Origin: Schistocerca nitens
Lineage: Eukaryota > Arthropoda > Insecta > Orthoptera > Acrididae
Direction of reading: 5' to 3'
DNA length: 64,000 nucleotides
NCBI RefSeq assembly: GCF_023898315.1
Contig: NC_064619.1
Coordinates: forward strand, 482,773,376-482,837,375
A program made the position numbers and the translations under genes. Positions 35,141 through 46,289 of the stretch are shown in pieces. The notes beneath the pieces are model-generated. The model was not told where the DNA came from. It saw nothing but the letters and a program-made list of their open reading frames with translations, and did no database searches. The stretch's first letter is position 1, and each line of letters starts with the position of its first letter.

Positions 35141-36369
35141 AAAAAATCAGCAAAGTATAAAATTCGAAAGTTTATATCAATAGTTCCACAAGGACTCCAT
35201 GATGAACACCAAATTACATGTTTTATGTGTTATTAATATTAGCGCTCTGTCCAGATGTACTGAAATTGGGCACACTTGTAATCAGTCGCGGTCCGAGGAT
35301 TTTAAACCTCCTACTGTGCTGCTCCTCCATTTGGGGGGCATTTTCGAGCTGCGAAGAGGGCGCTGCTCATTCTTCTAGGAATGGACGGCGGTGTGCGGCC
35401 AGAGAAAGAGTGTTTTTCTAGCCTGAGCAACAGTAGCCTGGCAGTGGATATCTCTCTGGCTCTGGCCCGAGTAATTAGCAACGACGCAGCGGACGTCTGG
35501 GTTGTGCTTGCGTGTTTGCAAGTGATAGAGTGTGTGAAACGCATGCGACCGGTTACTGGCCCTGACAGTGTATTCCACCCGCCGCTAATGAATTGCAACG
35601 GTGCTTGTATAGGATGATGGATACCACCTGTCGCTCACGCTGTTCTACTGTAATTGATTTTGACTTTTTTTAAATGTTTTATTGGGTGGCTTTCTTGACC
35701 GTTCAGTACAAATTTTGCAACTGGTTTTAAATTAAGTTCTCGAGAAGTTAGAGACCTGAAATTTTAATCATAGCTCAGAGCTGGATGATACTGGAGACGT
35801 ATGGGGTTGAGAACTGCCTCCATGCAATAGAGGTGGCGGTGGGGGGTGAAAAACACATTGACAAAGAGGCATAACGCAGAGCAATGCTTGTCCAATTGGA
35901 GTTCCTGCACGACGGCTGTGCTTAGCAGATTGCATCACAGCCTCTTCAGGCGCAATGCGCGTGAAATACCTGGTGCAAGAAGTCTGCGACAAATTATTTT
36001 TCTGATGCACCTTTCTAACGCCTGAAGTACTTTCTATCAAACTGGACACACGTATCACTTGCACCCAGGAAAAAAATTGCTGTGATCCACCTAGAACTCG
36101 TAATTTCCGTGAAGATTACGAGTAATGTAACATACGCGTTACAGGTGCTACAAAGGATATGAAAAGAAGCAATAAAGATTTATCGCCTCCCAAAAATAAA
36201 GTTACATAATTAATTTTTATTCGTTTGCAGGTACAGGTCTGCAATCCTGATACATTCTGAAATCCCCGCACCACAGTACCATAGCACACCGCTAACTCAC
36301 CCAAACCAAACTGGCGAAGCCCCATGATACTGTTTAAACGGGGCGTGTAACATCAAACACCGGTATTAA
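35141..36369. other. Spacer with a CpG-richer patch
   Basis: 35330-35600 is richer in CpG and holds overlapping 65-95-residue frames on both strands without recognisable domains. Nothing else recognised. Confidence 0.4.
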
Positions 36370-36734
36370 CCTAGAAAAGATATTTCTGAGACGTACATTT
36401 TGAACCCAGCAATACATGGAAGCGTATCATGGACTGTGCTGAAACTGGAAAAGCAATCTAAGAGTTTTAGATGTGGTGCTATAGAAGGAAAAAATTAGGT
36501 TAACGTGTAAGACGGATGTGAGGAGGTTTTCCGCAGAATCAACTAGGAGAAGAACATTTGAGAAATGTTGACAAGAAGTTACAGGATGATAAGTCACATG
36601 TTAGCACTTCAAGCAATAATTTCCAGATACTTGGGGGAACTGTAGATGGTACAAACTGTAGAGAAAGATAAAGACCGTAAGGAAGGAAGCAAGAATAGGA
36701 TTTAACATCGCGACGACATCGAAGACATTGAAGA

Positions 36735-36922
36735 GTACAAGCTCGGATAAAGGATGGAAGGGGAAGAAATCATTCGTGACCTTTCTAGAAAACCATCCCA
36801 GTATTTGCCTTAAGTGACTTAAGGGAAATGACGGGAAACCTAAATTTGGATGGTTGGACTGGGATTTGAACCTTTCTGCCTCTCCTACCCACTCCCTCCC
36901 GAAATACCTTGCTCGGCTACTG
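36735..36922 (-). mobile_element. SINE family F, diverged
   Basis: Shares the family F body: CATCCCAGTATTTGCC, AAGTGACTTAAGGGAAAT and ATTTGAACC (B-box complement). The tRNA-like head is eroded. A better copy is at 42600-42845. Confidence 0.7.
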
Positions 36923-36956
36923 ATCAGAATACATACAACAAATAACTGAGGACGAT

Positions 36957-37151
36957 GGTTCAAAATGGCTCTGAGCACTATGGGACTCAACTGCTGAGGT
37001 CATTAGTCCCCTAGAACTTATAACTAGTTAAACCTAACTAACCTAAGGACAGCACAAATATCCATGCCCGAGACAGGATTCGAACCTGCGACCGTAGCGG
37101 TCTTGCGGTTCCAGACTGCAGCGCCTTTAACCGCACGGCCACTTCGGCCGG
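36957..37151 (-). mobile_element. SINE family A, full length, in the LINE
   Basis: Subfamily of 7342. Target duplication CTGAGGACGAT at 36946-36956 and 37152-37162, made of LINE sequence. Confidence 0.96.
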
Positions 37152-37260
37152 CTGAGGACGATTGGTGGGAGAGTTACTGCGAGATGAAGAGGTTGGCGCC
37201 GGAGAGGATATAGTGGCGAGCCGCATCAAAACAATGAAAAGACTGAAGACTGAATAAAAT

Positions 37261-38022
37261 CCTTCATTATTTAAAGCAAATGGTTGGATGATTCCTTTGG
37301 AAGGGACATGCCTGAATTTCTTCCTCATCGTTCCCTAATATGAACAAGTGTTCCCTATCTAAGGAACTTCTTTTTTCCGGTTTATTCTTTCCCGTTTGTA
37401 CTGTCAATACTGTACTTCCAAACCGGTGATATTACGTTGCTAAACAAATGGCCACATGGGCCAGAGATGGCGTGTGCTCTCGTTACTGACTATCGGCCCC
37501 ACTTCAGACAGTTTGCCGTGCCCTTACCTGTACCGTAGACGCAACGCGACACCATTCTTTGCGGTGTAGCTGTTAGCGAAACCCACGCGTCGCCGAAGAT
37601 CTTACACGCCTCAAAAGACGCCGGTGTCATGTCGGGAACACGGGATCCTTGAGCGTTCAGATCCGGCGAGCATAATCAGGCAGTTTGTTCACATCATTGT
37701 TGAAACTATACGAAGCTAATTTCTCAAACAAGCTGCCACCATGATGTGTAATCAATACATATTATAAAAATGTATGTATGTATGCATGTACGTATGTGTG
37801 TGTCCTGTCTTTTCCTAAACCGCTGCACCGATTTCAACCAATCTTGGCACACATATCCCTTACTGTCAGTCAACAATCGCTGTCGATATAAGAACCACCT
37901 ACCTATCATAGTTGATGAGATATGACGTCATTAACATTGAGATGTGTGAAAAAATGCCACGTCGTGCGTGAAATTTTAGTACATTTATGCTTTACTACTA
38001 AGACAGTCCTGTAGTCGAGTCA
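37261..38022. other. Spacer with TATG microsatellite and repeat-like text
   Basis: A (TATG)n-type tract lies at 37769-37803. The following CCGCTGCACCGATTTCAACC...GGCACACATATCC text looks like the 3' region of a dispersed retroelement, but I cannot assign it. Confidence 0.4.
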
Positions 38023-38028
38023 ACTTAA

Positions 38029-39482
38029 GGGGCTCCGGAAAGGCTCAAAAATCATGAAAAGTTCAATTTTTACTTTTTTGCGTTTTCTGAATCTGCAGAC
38101 TATTACCTTTTAATAGATATATAATTTATTCAATTCCGAAGACTACAACTATTTTTAAAAATTTTTTGAAATGTGTTCTACATGGGCGTGACCCACTGTG
38201 GCGCTGTTAAACTGCTGTCAAATGGTGTTATTATTAACTTCCGTGTTCATCAGGTACATTTTAGTGATGTGAGATAAAGTATGTGTTGTGGCTAACCTGT
38301 GATGGTTCAATATATATCGCTGGTGTGATTGTCGATTGTTTCATGTTTATTTACTCTGTCGTTATCTCGAAAATATTCGTAATTAATTCTGTTTCTTGAG
38401 TCTCTGTTTTGTTGAAGTATAATAATAAGTAAAAGTAAAGTTATTAGAAATCCTCTGAAGGCTTTTAAGAAAAGGAGAAATGTTGGAAAGCCAAAGGTAT
38501 GTGTTATTACTGTAAACAATAAAGACGATAACCAAGTGAGTGAACCTAACCTCTCAAGTACACCTGCCCATGGCAGTCAAAGTGGGAAAGAAAATACTTC
38601 ACAGAAGAAGCTTGGTTCAATGAGTGAAAACTATGAATGTTTTATGGGCGAATCGGATGTGAATGAAATAAACCTATTTTCAGAGACTTAGCAGCACCTG
38701 AACTGTTGAAAAAGTGTATTCACGGAAAAACTCAAAACCCCAATGAAAGTGTAAATAGTGTTATATGGTCGAGAATCCCCAAGACTGTATTTGTTGGAAT
38801 AGAAACACTTCACTTTGGTGTGTATGATGCTGTTGCGACTTTCAATGATGGCAACATTGTAAGGTGCAAGGTATTTAGAAATATGGGAATGAAGATAGGT
38901 TCTAATATGGTACGAGCGATGCTTGCTTTAGACAAGGAACGCCTTCGGGCTGCAGACAGGGCTGTAAAGAGTCTAGAAATACAAGCAAGAGTGAACAGGA
39001 GGAGGAACAAGAGGAGGCTGGAGGAGGAGTTTGCAGAGGATGAAGATAATCCATCCTATGGACCTGGAATGCACTAAAAAGTTAATCCAATCTTTGTCGC
39101 TCGATTCCCAAAACTTTTGTTTTCTCATACTAATTACATGTTTTCTAAGGATCTTCCAAACATATTTGTTTCAAACTTTCAGTAAATGTTACACAGTACC
39201 TTCTGCATAGTTTAACACAGCCTCTTTCCAAAAAACTGTATATTTTTGAATATATAAATAAAAAATTGCAAAAAAATGTTGTGAATTTTCATTACAATTG
39301 AAAAAAAAATCATCTTTAATAACTGAACTAAAATTTTGTAAAATCCCTGTGTTAAGTTGTAGCCCATATTCCAATAAATAATCTGTAAAAATTTCAACTT
39401 CCTACCTCAAATACATTGTGAGGAAAGATGTAATTTATAAGCGTTATTTTAACATTGCAAGTATAGGGCGTTCCGGAGCCCC
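38029..39482 (+). mobile_element. TTAA-flanked DNA transposon, Kolobok/piggyBac-type
   Basis: Inverted ends GGGGCTCCGGAA and TTCCGGAGCCCC are bounded directly by TTAA on both sides (about 38025-38028 and 39483-39486). TTAA duplication is used by the piggyBac and Kolobok superfamilies. The encoded fragment is not piggyBac-like, so Kolobok or a relative is the better guess. The 1.45-kb element is too short for a full transposase and is internally deleted. Confidence 0.8.
38428..39077 (+). pseudogene. Transposase with N- and C-terminal ends only
   Basis: N-terminal block 38428-38688 reads SKSKVIRNPLKAFKKRRNVGKPKV...SQKKLGSMSENYECFMGESDVNEINLF, a basic, low-complexity start, and stops at 38689. 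In another frame 38682-39077 gives RDLAAPELLKKCIHGKTQNPNESVNSVIW, VFVGIETLHFGVYDAVATFN and a charged tail with SYGPGMH. The HGKTQNPNESxNSxIWxRxPK text is what I know from the C-terminus of the Mutator-like transposase domain protein found in many animal genomes. The catalytic middle is gone. The junction of the two blocks near 38685 is where the deletion lies. Confidence 0.75.
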
Positions 39483-39489
39483 TTAAAGG

Positions 39490-41635
39490 AAATCCCTGAC
39501 ACCTGGTAGCGTTTTTGATAGTTTACAAATGCGACGCGCAAGTGGCTACAGCCGGAAACATTGGCGGTGTGAAGAGGCGTAGCCCAGCATACAGAAACTA
39601 AGTTTGTTAATTTGGATACTGTACTTATGCATCTGTACATTATAGAGGACTGTTTCAGATTTTCAAAGGTGTTTCCGTTGATACAAGTAAATGAAATTTT
39701 TTCGCTGTTACATTAAAACAAATTTTATTTTGGTTTTCGTTTCTAAGAGAAAACTGGCAAAATGAATATCCGGGGAAATGGAATGTCACCTAATATTCTA
39801 ATAAATATTAGGAAATATACCGTGTTACTGTGTTGTCCCTCAGCGCAGAGCCCTGAGTTCTACTAAAGTGTTCTTCTCGATTACACTGGTGTATTAACGA
39901 AGGTCTGAAAAAAATTTACGGTTGTAGGACAGTACAGTCTCATGCAGTGCTGCGAAGAGATGCAAAATTGCGCTTGATGATGTAAACTTCTATGAAAAAA
40001 GAAATACCTAGGATGGACTGCACCGTGTACATTTTACAATGTAAAGAGAAATACGTAAGAGGAATAGTATGGTGTACATTTTCCAGTGCTCCCTAATGCA
40101 TCATTTGAGGCGTTTGTTAAAACAGATTGCAGTTTTGAGATGTAGAGACTAATCACCAGTAGGTTAAGGTAAGTAAAACGTATCTTACAGAACTGATTTC
40201 ATTTGCATATTTATTTTAGCAACCAAAGTATTCGAGGTCTTCTTTTGAGTACCTGGGTGGATAACTAAGCCTCATGTGAGAGATAAACTGTTAATAGAAC
40301 AGCCCACTGTCAAGTATCTTCAGCTCTATGAGCGATACTGGACATTTGAATGTTTCTGCTACGTTCTAGGAAGATCGATTCAAACAAATTTTACAGGGGA
40401 AAGAGGAATTCGTATACTGTTGGTCACCTGCTCTTTGTACCTTTGTACAACTGCCTCTTACCGTTTTTCTGTTCACAGAGAAAGGTACTAGATCTGTACC
40501 TTTACGAAAGACTGGTAACCCATGTGACTATCGTCCAACGGAATGTTGGTCTACAGATCGAACATTATTTCGTTATTTGCCTACGGCATCGTTAGGTGGC
40601 AGAACCGAGACACAACTGTGTTCACGACATGTAACAAGCCTACAAACGACAGCCAAAACGATGATTTTTGGATGTACTCGTGATTCATGATATATAGGCA
40701 AAGTACGAACATCTGCGAACTACTGAACACTGATAAGATATTGAGGTGGCGGCATTCTCTGGCTCTATCCAGCGGCAGTCATTAGGCACGGTTTTGGACG
40801 GCAAACTTCTGTGTACTCCAGTGGACGAACTGACCCGGGGCACGGCACTACTGGCTTGCATGTCCATGGTTCCTGGTCGACGACACTCACGTCTACTGTC
40901 GTCTCGCTGGGTTAGTCAGCAACGCCCACCTTCCCTCGGGTTACGGCTAATTTGGGAAGCACAACATTGTGTTATGTTTCTTGGCTAGAGGTTTGTTTGA
41001 CTGACGGGTGAGCGTTGTGGAAATGCAGAAAAACCTAAATCGCAAGACTCTTTAAGAGAGACGCCAATTCTTTAGCTATAGTATACTTACAGACATTAAG
41101 GACAAATGAAGAATCTGTAGACGTACCTCAGACCCCAAGTACCATTTCGGTAGCTATCGCGGAGGCTACACTCTTTATAGAACAAACAGACGTACTTCAT
41201 GAGTTTTTATTCCCACTTTCCATACACGTTTGCAATGGGAAGACCCCCTAACATGTCTTTTCATGTTCCTTACTCCCTGCCATGACAGTGATGTGCACAG
41301 TGTCTGTGTCGATGTAGACTTGTGCATTACTTTTGGTGTAGTGCGCTACATAAGCCTTTCGTTAACAACACAAACAGAAAACACTCAGATGTAAAAAAAA
41401 AAAAAGGTCAGGAATCCGCTGAAAACCAAGTAAGTGCCCGCATGCAGCACCAAGACGACAACAGAGCACGAGCAAGTCCAGTAACGCGATGAGAACCAAA
41501 ATCTCAGCAGGAGATTTGAGTAGTTGTACGAATCGAGAAGGCCAGGACTGACCTTAAAACCCAAATGAGTGGCAAGTTCTCGCCTAGAGACGTGGTGACT
41601 GAGAGGTGTTCGCCGTGGTAGGGATGCATATTACG
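39490..41635. other. Unannotated spacer
   Basis: No recognised family. 40745-40990 is somewhat GC-richer, with an 80-residue frame lacking domain similarity. Confidence 0.4.
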
Positions 41636-41817
41636 AGACGCGTTAGATAAGTAACGCAACATTTTTTTTTTTTCTGAGAGCATGTCGGTTTTATTTAGGG
41701 TTCCAATACACCATATCAATCCCCACTCTTCTGACTACAAAACATTATTTTTCAACCAATCTCCGTTCAATGTGGCGGCCTCACCCCATATTACTGGGAG
41801 GACCTTTACGTCCACAA

Positions 41818-42024
41818 GGCCGGCCGATGTGGCCGAGCGATTCTAGGCGCTTCAGTCTGGCATCGCGCGACCGCTACGGTCGCAGGCTCGAATCCTGCCT
41901 CGGGCATGGATGTGTGTGGTGTCCTTAGGTTGATTAGGTTTAAGTAGTTCTGAGTTCTAGGGGACTGATGACCTCAGATGTTATTAAGTCCCATAGTGCT
42001 CAGAGCCATTTGAACCATTTTTTG
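41818..42024 (+). mobile_element. SINE family A in the mariner
   Basis: Full length, with an eroded B-box GGCTCGAATCC and a 3-bp extra ATT in GATGTTATTAAGTCCC. Flanks GTCCACAAG and GTCCGCATG are a possible, diverged duplication. Confidence 0.93.
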
Positions 42025-42153
42025 TCCGCATGTTGCCATTCTACTAGCCGACGTCGGAGCCAGCATCTTGCCGTATCAGTAACCTACCCATCATAAACGT
42101 ACTTCTTCCCGTGGAGTACATCCTCCATTGGGCCAAAGACATGGAATTCGTTC

Positions 42154-42288
42154 TCTGCCTCGTGATGACTGTTTGTTGTGTGATGTCCTTAGGTTAGTTA
42201 GGTTTAAGTATTTTCAAGTTCTAGGGGACTGATGACCTCAGATGTTATTAAGTCCCATAGTGCTCAGAGCCATTTGAACGATTTGAAC
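42154..42288 (+). mobile_element. SINE family A, 5'-truncated, in the mariner
   Basis: Starts at the eroded TCTGCCTCG and keeps the full tail, with the same GATGTTATTAAGTCCC variant as the neighbouring copy. Perfect 12-bp target duplication CATGGAATTCGT at 42142-42153 and 42289-42300. Confidence 0.94.
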
Positions 42289-42599
42289 CATGGAATTCGT
42301 AAGGTGGGAGATCCGTGTTGTAGGGAGGGTTAGGAAGAAGAATCCAATATAATTCTGTGAGCACCTCTTGGGTTCACAGACTTGTGTGAGGCCTTGCATT
42401 GTCACGGAAAAGGGAAAGTTCGTTAGTATTTTTGTGGCGCCGAACGTGCTGAAGTCGTTTCTTCAATTTTCTGAGGGTAGCAAAATTACCTCCGAGTTGA
42501 TCGTTAGGCCACGAGGGAGGAGATCAAACAGAATAACGCCTTCCGAGTGCCAGACAGTCACTTCAACGCGTCTGAGGGTGCGTCTGTGAACTTTTTCTT

Positions 42600-42845
42600 C
42601 GGAGGAGAGTTGGATTGGATTGTTTGAGGGAAGAGACCAAACAGCGAGGTCATCGGTCTCATCGGATTAGGGAGGACGAGGAAGGAAGTCGGCCGTGCCC
42701 TTTCAAAGGAACCATCCCGGCATTTACCGGTAGCGGTTTAGGGAAATCACGGAAAACCTAACTCAGGATGGCCGGACGCGGGATTGAACCGTCGTCCTCC
42801 CGAATGTGAGTCCAGTGTTCTAACCACCGCGCCACCTCACGCGGT
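42600..42845 (-). mobile_element. SINE family F
   Basis: tRNA-derived SINE on the minus strand: A-box AGGTGGCGCGGTGGTTAG, B-box GGTTCAATCCC, then body CATCCTGAGTTAGG, TTTCCGTGATTTCCC and AGACCGATGACCTCGCTG. Complete head and most of the tail. Confidence 0.88.
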
Positions 42846-42899
42846 GAGGAGAGTTGTCGCGGCGCCACTCCATTAATTCCTGTTTCGTTTCCGGTTCAA

Positions 42900-44368
42900 T
42901 GCGATGAATCCATTGCAGGCTATTAATGAAGCTACGAGCACGCGAAAAAAGTTCACAGATATGTGATCGGCTCGAAGACGTCTTAAATGGTAGAAACCAG
43001 TATGTTGTCCTCGACGGCCAGTGTTCATCAGAGATAATGGTATCGCCGGGAGTGCCTCGGGGAAGTGTGGTAGCACCGCTGTTGTTTTCTATATACATAA
43101 ACGATTTGGCTGACAGGGTGGGCAGCAATCTGCCGTTGTTTGCTGATGATGCCGCGGCGTACGATAAGGTGTCGAAGTTAAGTGACTGTAGGACGTAGAC
43201 AAAATTTCTAGTTGGTGTGATGAATGACAGGTAGCCCTAAATGTGGAAAAATGTAAGATAATGCGGTTAGTAGGAAGAACAAACCTGTAATGTTCGGATA
43301 CAGTATAACTAGCATCCTGCTTGACACAGTGAAATTGGTTAAATATCTGTGCGTAACGTTGCAAAGTGATATCAGGTGGAACGATCATGTGAGAACTGTG
43401 GTAGGGAAGGCAAATGGTCGACCTCGGTTAATTGGGAGAATTTTAGGAATCCGTGTTTCACCTGTAAAGGAGACGGCATATAGGATACTGATGCGACCTA
43501 TTCGTGAGTAATGCTCGAGTGTTTGGGATCCGTATCAGGTCGGACTGAAGGAAGACATCGAAGCAATTCACAGGTGGGCTGCTAGATTTATTACCAGTAG
43601 GTTCGAACAACACGTAAGTGTTACAGAGAAGCTTGGCGAGCTCTGTGGTATCGATAGCTACGATGCCACGGCGTAGGTGCAAGTTCTTAGGTTCGTACTA
43701 CGACACCGACACCGACACCGACGACAGCGCCCTCTAGCCGGCGCTGTAGAAGTCTACGAGCGTCGCTCCGGATTCAGCCCATCTGATGCCGAGGAGAAGA
43801 CCTAGCAACATTGTTTCTATTTCATAGTGGGCGAACCACTACTTGTAACTGTGTAACTTGATACATCTGGCTTCGCACCTACGTGCTCCTCAGTGCAAAG
43901 TTAGGTATTCACGTTATTACGTATTCAGTTAATATTGTGATAAAGTAAAACCATTTCTAAGAGCCGTACCGAGATATTTTCACCTCATCCTGCTCCTACT
44001 CACTTCCTGCATGCGGCCTACCCTTCAGATTTCAGGAGCAGACCCACGCCTGGAAGGCGGGATACATAAAACTCAAATGGGAATCCCTGGAGGGAAGGTG
44101 ACGTTCTTTTCGAGAAACACTATTGAGGAAATTTAGAGAAGCTGACTTCCGAACCATTCTACTTCCGCCAACATACATCGCGCGTGAGGACCACAGAGAT
44201 AAGTTACGAGAAATTAAGGTTCATATGTACAGCCAGTCGTTTCTCCCTCGCTCTATTTGTGAGTGGAACAGGAGGGGAAATGACAAGTAGTGGTACAGAG
44301 TAGCCTCTGCCACGCACCGTACGGTGGCTAGCGGAGTATCTATGTAGATATAGACGTAAGTATAAAAC
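42900..44368 (+). pseudogene. LINE (Jockey/CR1-type) RT, split by a foreign 390-bp insert
   Basis: ADQ-type RT: LNGRNQYVVLDGQCSSE, SPGVPRGSVVAPLLFSIYINDLADR and FADDAAAYD (43138-43170, active-site FADD intact) at 42926-43198. After a stop: LVKYLCVTLQSDIRWNDHVRTVVGKANGRPRLIGRILG (43335-43450) and IHRWAARFITSRFEQHVSVTEKLGELCGIDSYDATA (43565-43674). After the insert: LKWESLEGR (44072-44098), RKFREADFRTILLPPTYIAREDH, SQSFLPRSICEWNRRGND. The 3' end carries GGTGGCTAGCGGAGTATCTA and a CTATGTAGATATAG tail. Several stops and frameshifts. Confidence 0.9.
43676..44066. mobile_element. Unidentified insert in the LINE, possible solo LTR
   Basis: About 390 bp lie between the YDATA and LKWESLEGR codons of the LINE and belong to neither. 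It holds an ACCGAC hexamer run (43701-43726), AGCGCCCTCTAGCCGGCGCT, and later TATTGTGATAAAGTAAAACC-like text that resembles insect LTRs. I find no clean target duplication or TG...CA ends, so the class is open. Confidence 0.5.
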
Positions 44369-44374
44369 CCCTGA

Positions 44375-44830
44375 TTCATCGCCTGTGACGTTGTCCGACA
44401 AAAATTGTCACGATCAGCCTCGCAACGCGCAAGTAATTCTGCACATACAGTCCCACATTGGTCTTTATGGTCTTCGGTCAAACGGCAAGGAACCCAAGAG
44501 GCACATTCCTTTGACACCCCAACAGGTGGACGAGCGTGTCAGCACCACCAACAGAGGTATCCGGTTGTGAAACGAGGAGTCTGACTGTGATCCGTCGATC
44601 ACTTCCAATGGCATCGAGTCATAGCTGTGTGCGGCCGGCCGGAACGCGGGCTGTCGATCGGACTGGTTTGCGCTACCTTGCGATGATGACAGACGCCTTG
44701 TCCAACGACTCACCGAACTGCCAGGTCTCTGTAGACAATTTTCAAGCTCTTATGAATATCTTAGGAGCTCTGGTTTTCCGCTGAACGCTACTTAATGACA
44801 TCTCTCTGCTTGAAACTCACCTCAGTTACA
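44375..44830 (-). pseudogene. Mariner-like transposase remnant
   Basis: Minus-strand reading SKECASWVPCRLTEDHKDQ...AELLARCEADRDNF (44400-44520) matches the WVPRLLTxDQK...FLxRxEAExDNFLxRIVTGDE stretch before the first catalytic Asp. Further upstream only an ISVG...LVHLLGVSK-like helix end is recognisable. It abuts the 3' tail of the LINE. No catalytic residues remain. Confidence 0.55.
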
Positions 44831-45189
44831 GACGCCACGTATCAGAACTTCATGTAGCGATAGAGGCTGAAGTGAGAATATTTCGCCATGCCCAAAGCAA
44901 ATTCCGCATGTTTTCAACGAAATTGACAATCATAAAAATGTGTTGCATTTCCTACTGAACGCACCTCGTAGACGAGCCGCCACAACGAGTACGGCACAAA
45001 CGGCGTACGTCTGAGAGCGGTCTATTTGGTTGTGGCGACAAACTGGCCTGTAGGATAGCCTGAGTTCCACGTCAGTTTTAAAGTTTGCCAAGTAATGTTT
45101 GAGGTAATAAACATGTAGCGTAGCCTATGCCTACGTTGAGCTGTATTTAATTGGTGAAATTACGTGCTCATGTTACTTGCTAGCGCGGT

Positions 45190-45990
45190 ACAAAGGCTGT
45201 ATAGTATAGAAGAAAAATCTCTAGGCTTCAGTGACCGAAGTGCCGGCTGTGCTACGTTCTCTTCACCGATGTGGCATATGCCTTCAACCAGACAATCATC
45301 GGAGACGTGTTTGGAGACAATCCGGTCAGGCTGAACGCCTTAGACACACTGCCGCGAGTGCAGCAACGTGAAGGTTCCCTGCTGTCTTGGGGTGGCATCA
45401 TGTCGGACCGACGTACGCCGCTGGTGGTCATGAAAGGCGCCGTAACGTCTGTGAATACCAACCTCTGGCCGATAGTGCAATCATATCGGCAGCATATTGG
45501 CGACACATCATCTTCATGGACGACAATTCGCGCCCCCGTCGTGCACATCTTGTGAACGACTTCCTTCAGGATAACGACATCGTTCGACTAGAGTGGCCAG
45601 CATGTTCTCCAGACGTGAACCCTATCGAACATGCCTGGGATGGATTGAAAAGGGCTGCTTATGGACGACGTGACCAACCGACCACTCTGAGGAATCTACG
45701 CCGAATCGACGTTGAGGAGTGGGACAGTCTGGACCAACAGTGTCTTGATGAACTTGTGGATAGTATGCCAAGACCAATAAAGACATGAGTTAATGCTACT
45801 GGGTATTAGAGATACCGGTGCGGTGGTACAACATGCAATGTCGGGTTTTCATGAGCAATAAAAAGGACGGAAATGATGTTTATATCGACCTCTATTCCAA
45901 TTTTCTGTACAGGTTCCAGAACTCTCTGAACCGAGGTGATTCAAAACTTTTCTGGATGTGTGTATTTGCTATAGGCCACCCCGTATAAAC
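45190..45990 (+). pseudogene. Tc1-like DD34E transposase, 3' two thirds
   Basis: VLFTDV (about 45258) is the first Asp block, then HRRRVWRQSGQAERLRH in a shifted frame, SLLSWGGIMSDRRTPLVVM, FMDDNSRPRRAHLV with the second Asp (about 45520) and CSPDVNPIEHAWDGLKRA with Glu exactly 34 residues later. The end DELVDSMPRPIKT (45745-45788) is the normal C-terminus. The catalytic domain is open for 133 residues, but the front half is frameshifted and the N-terminal DNA-binding domain is absent. GGCCACCCCGTATA near 45975 may be the 3' terminal repeat; I find no 5' partner. Confidence 0.88.
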
Positions 45991-46074
45991 GTAGCGTAAT
46001 AGAAGCAATTTTCGGAAAGCAAGAGAGTATTACCCTTTCTGCAGTACCCCTAGTAAGAACGGAGTTGCCTTCGG

Positions 46075-46277
46075 TTCAAAAATGGTTCAAATGACTCTAA
46101 GCCGTACTGGACTTAACATCTGAGATCATCAGTCCCCTAGACTTAGAACTACTTAAACCTAACTAACCTAAGGACATCACACACATCCAAACCTGAGGCA
46201 GGATTCGATCCTGCGACCGTAGCAGCAGCGCGGTTCCATACTGAAGCCCCTAGAACCACTCGGCCACAGCGGCCGGC
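46075..46277 (-). mobile_element. SINE family A, full length
   Basis: GTAGCAGCAGCGCGG subfamily. Target duplication AGTTGCCTTCGG at 46063-46074 and AGTTGACTTCGG at 46278-46289. Confidence 0.95.
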
Positions 46278-46289
46278 AGTTGACTTCGG

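Larger units (their letters stand above)
36370..37260 (+). pseudogene. LINE C-terminal remnant interrupted by two SINEs
   Basis: Degraded post-RT region. MDCAETGKAI...MWCYRRKKLG at 36420-36500 matches the EMWCYRRML block, then an LGGTVDGTNCRED stretch near 36630-36680. The LINE resumes at 36921-36956 (IRIHTTNN*GR) and after the second SINE with GAGATGAAGAGGTTGGCGCC and CGCATCAAAACA...GACTGAAGACTG near 37180-37250, the typical 3' end of this family. Confidence 0.75.
41640..42600 (-). pseudogene. Mariner transposase (DD34D type) with two SINE insertions
   Basis: Read on the minus strand from 42590: FTDAPS.., HSEGVILFDLLPRGLTINSE, LKKRLQHVRRHKNTNELSLFRDNARPHTSL, LPNPPYNTDLPPYEFHVFGPMEDVLHGKKYV, then WLRRRLVEWQH and, beyond the second SINE, WLKNNVL*SEEWGL near the C-terminus. 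RDNARPHTS carries the second catalytic Asp; the third, normally Asp in SPDLAPSD, is Glu here (PPYE). The first Asp lies beyond the 5' truncation at the SINE at 42600. There are stops and frameshifts; inactive. Confidence 0.85.
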
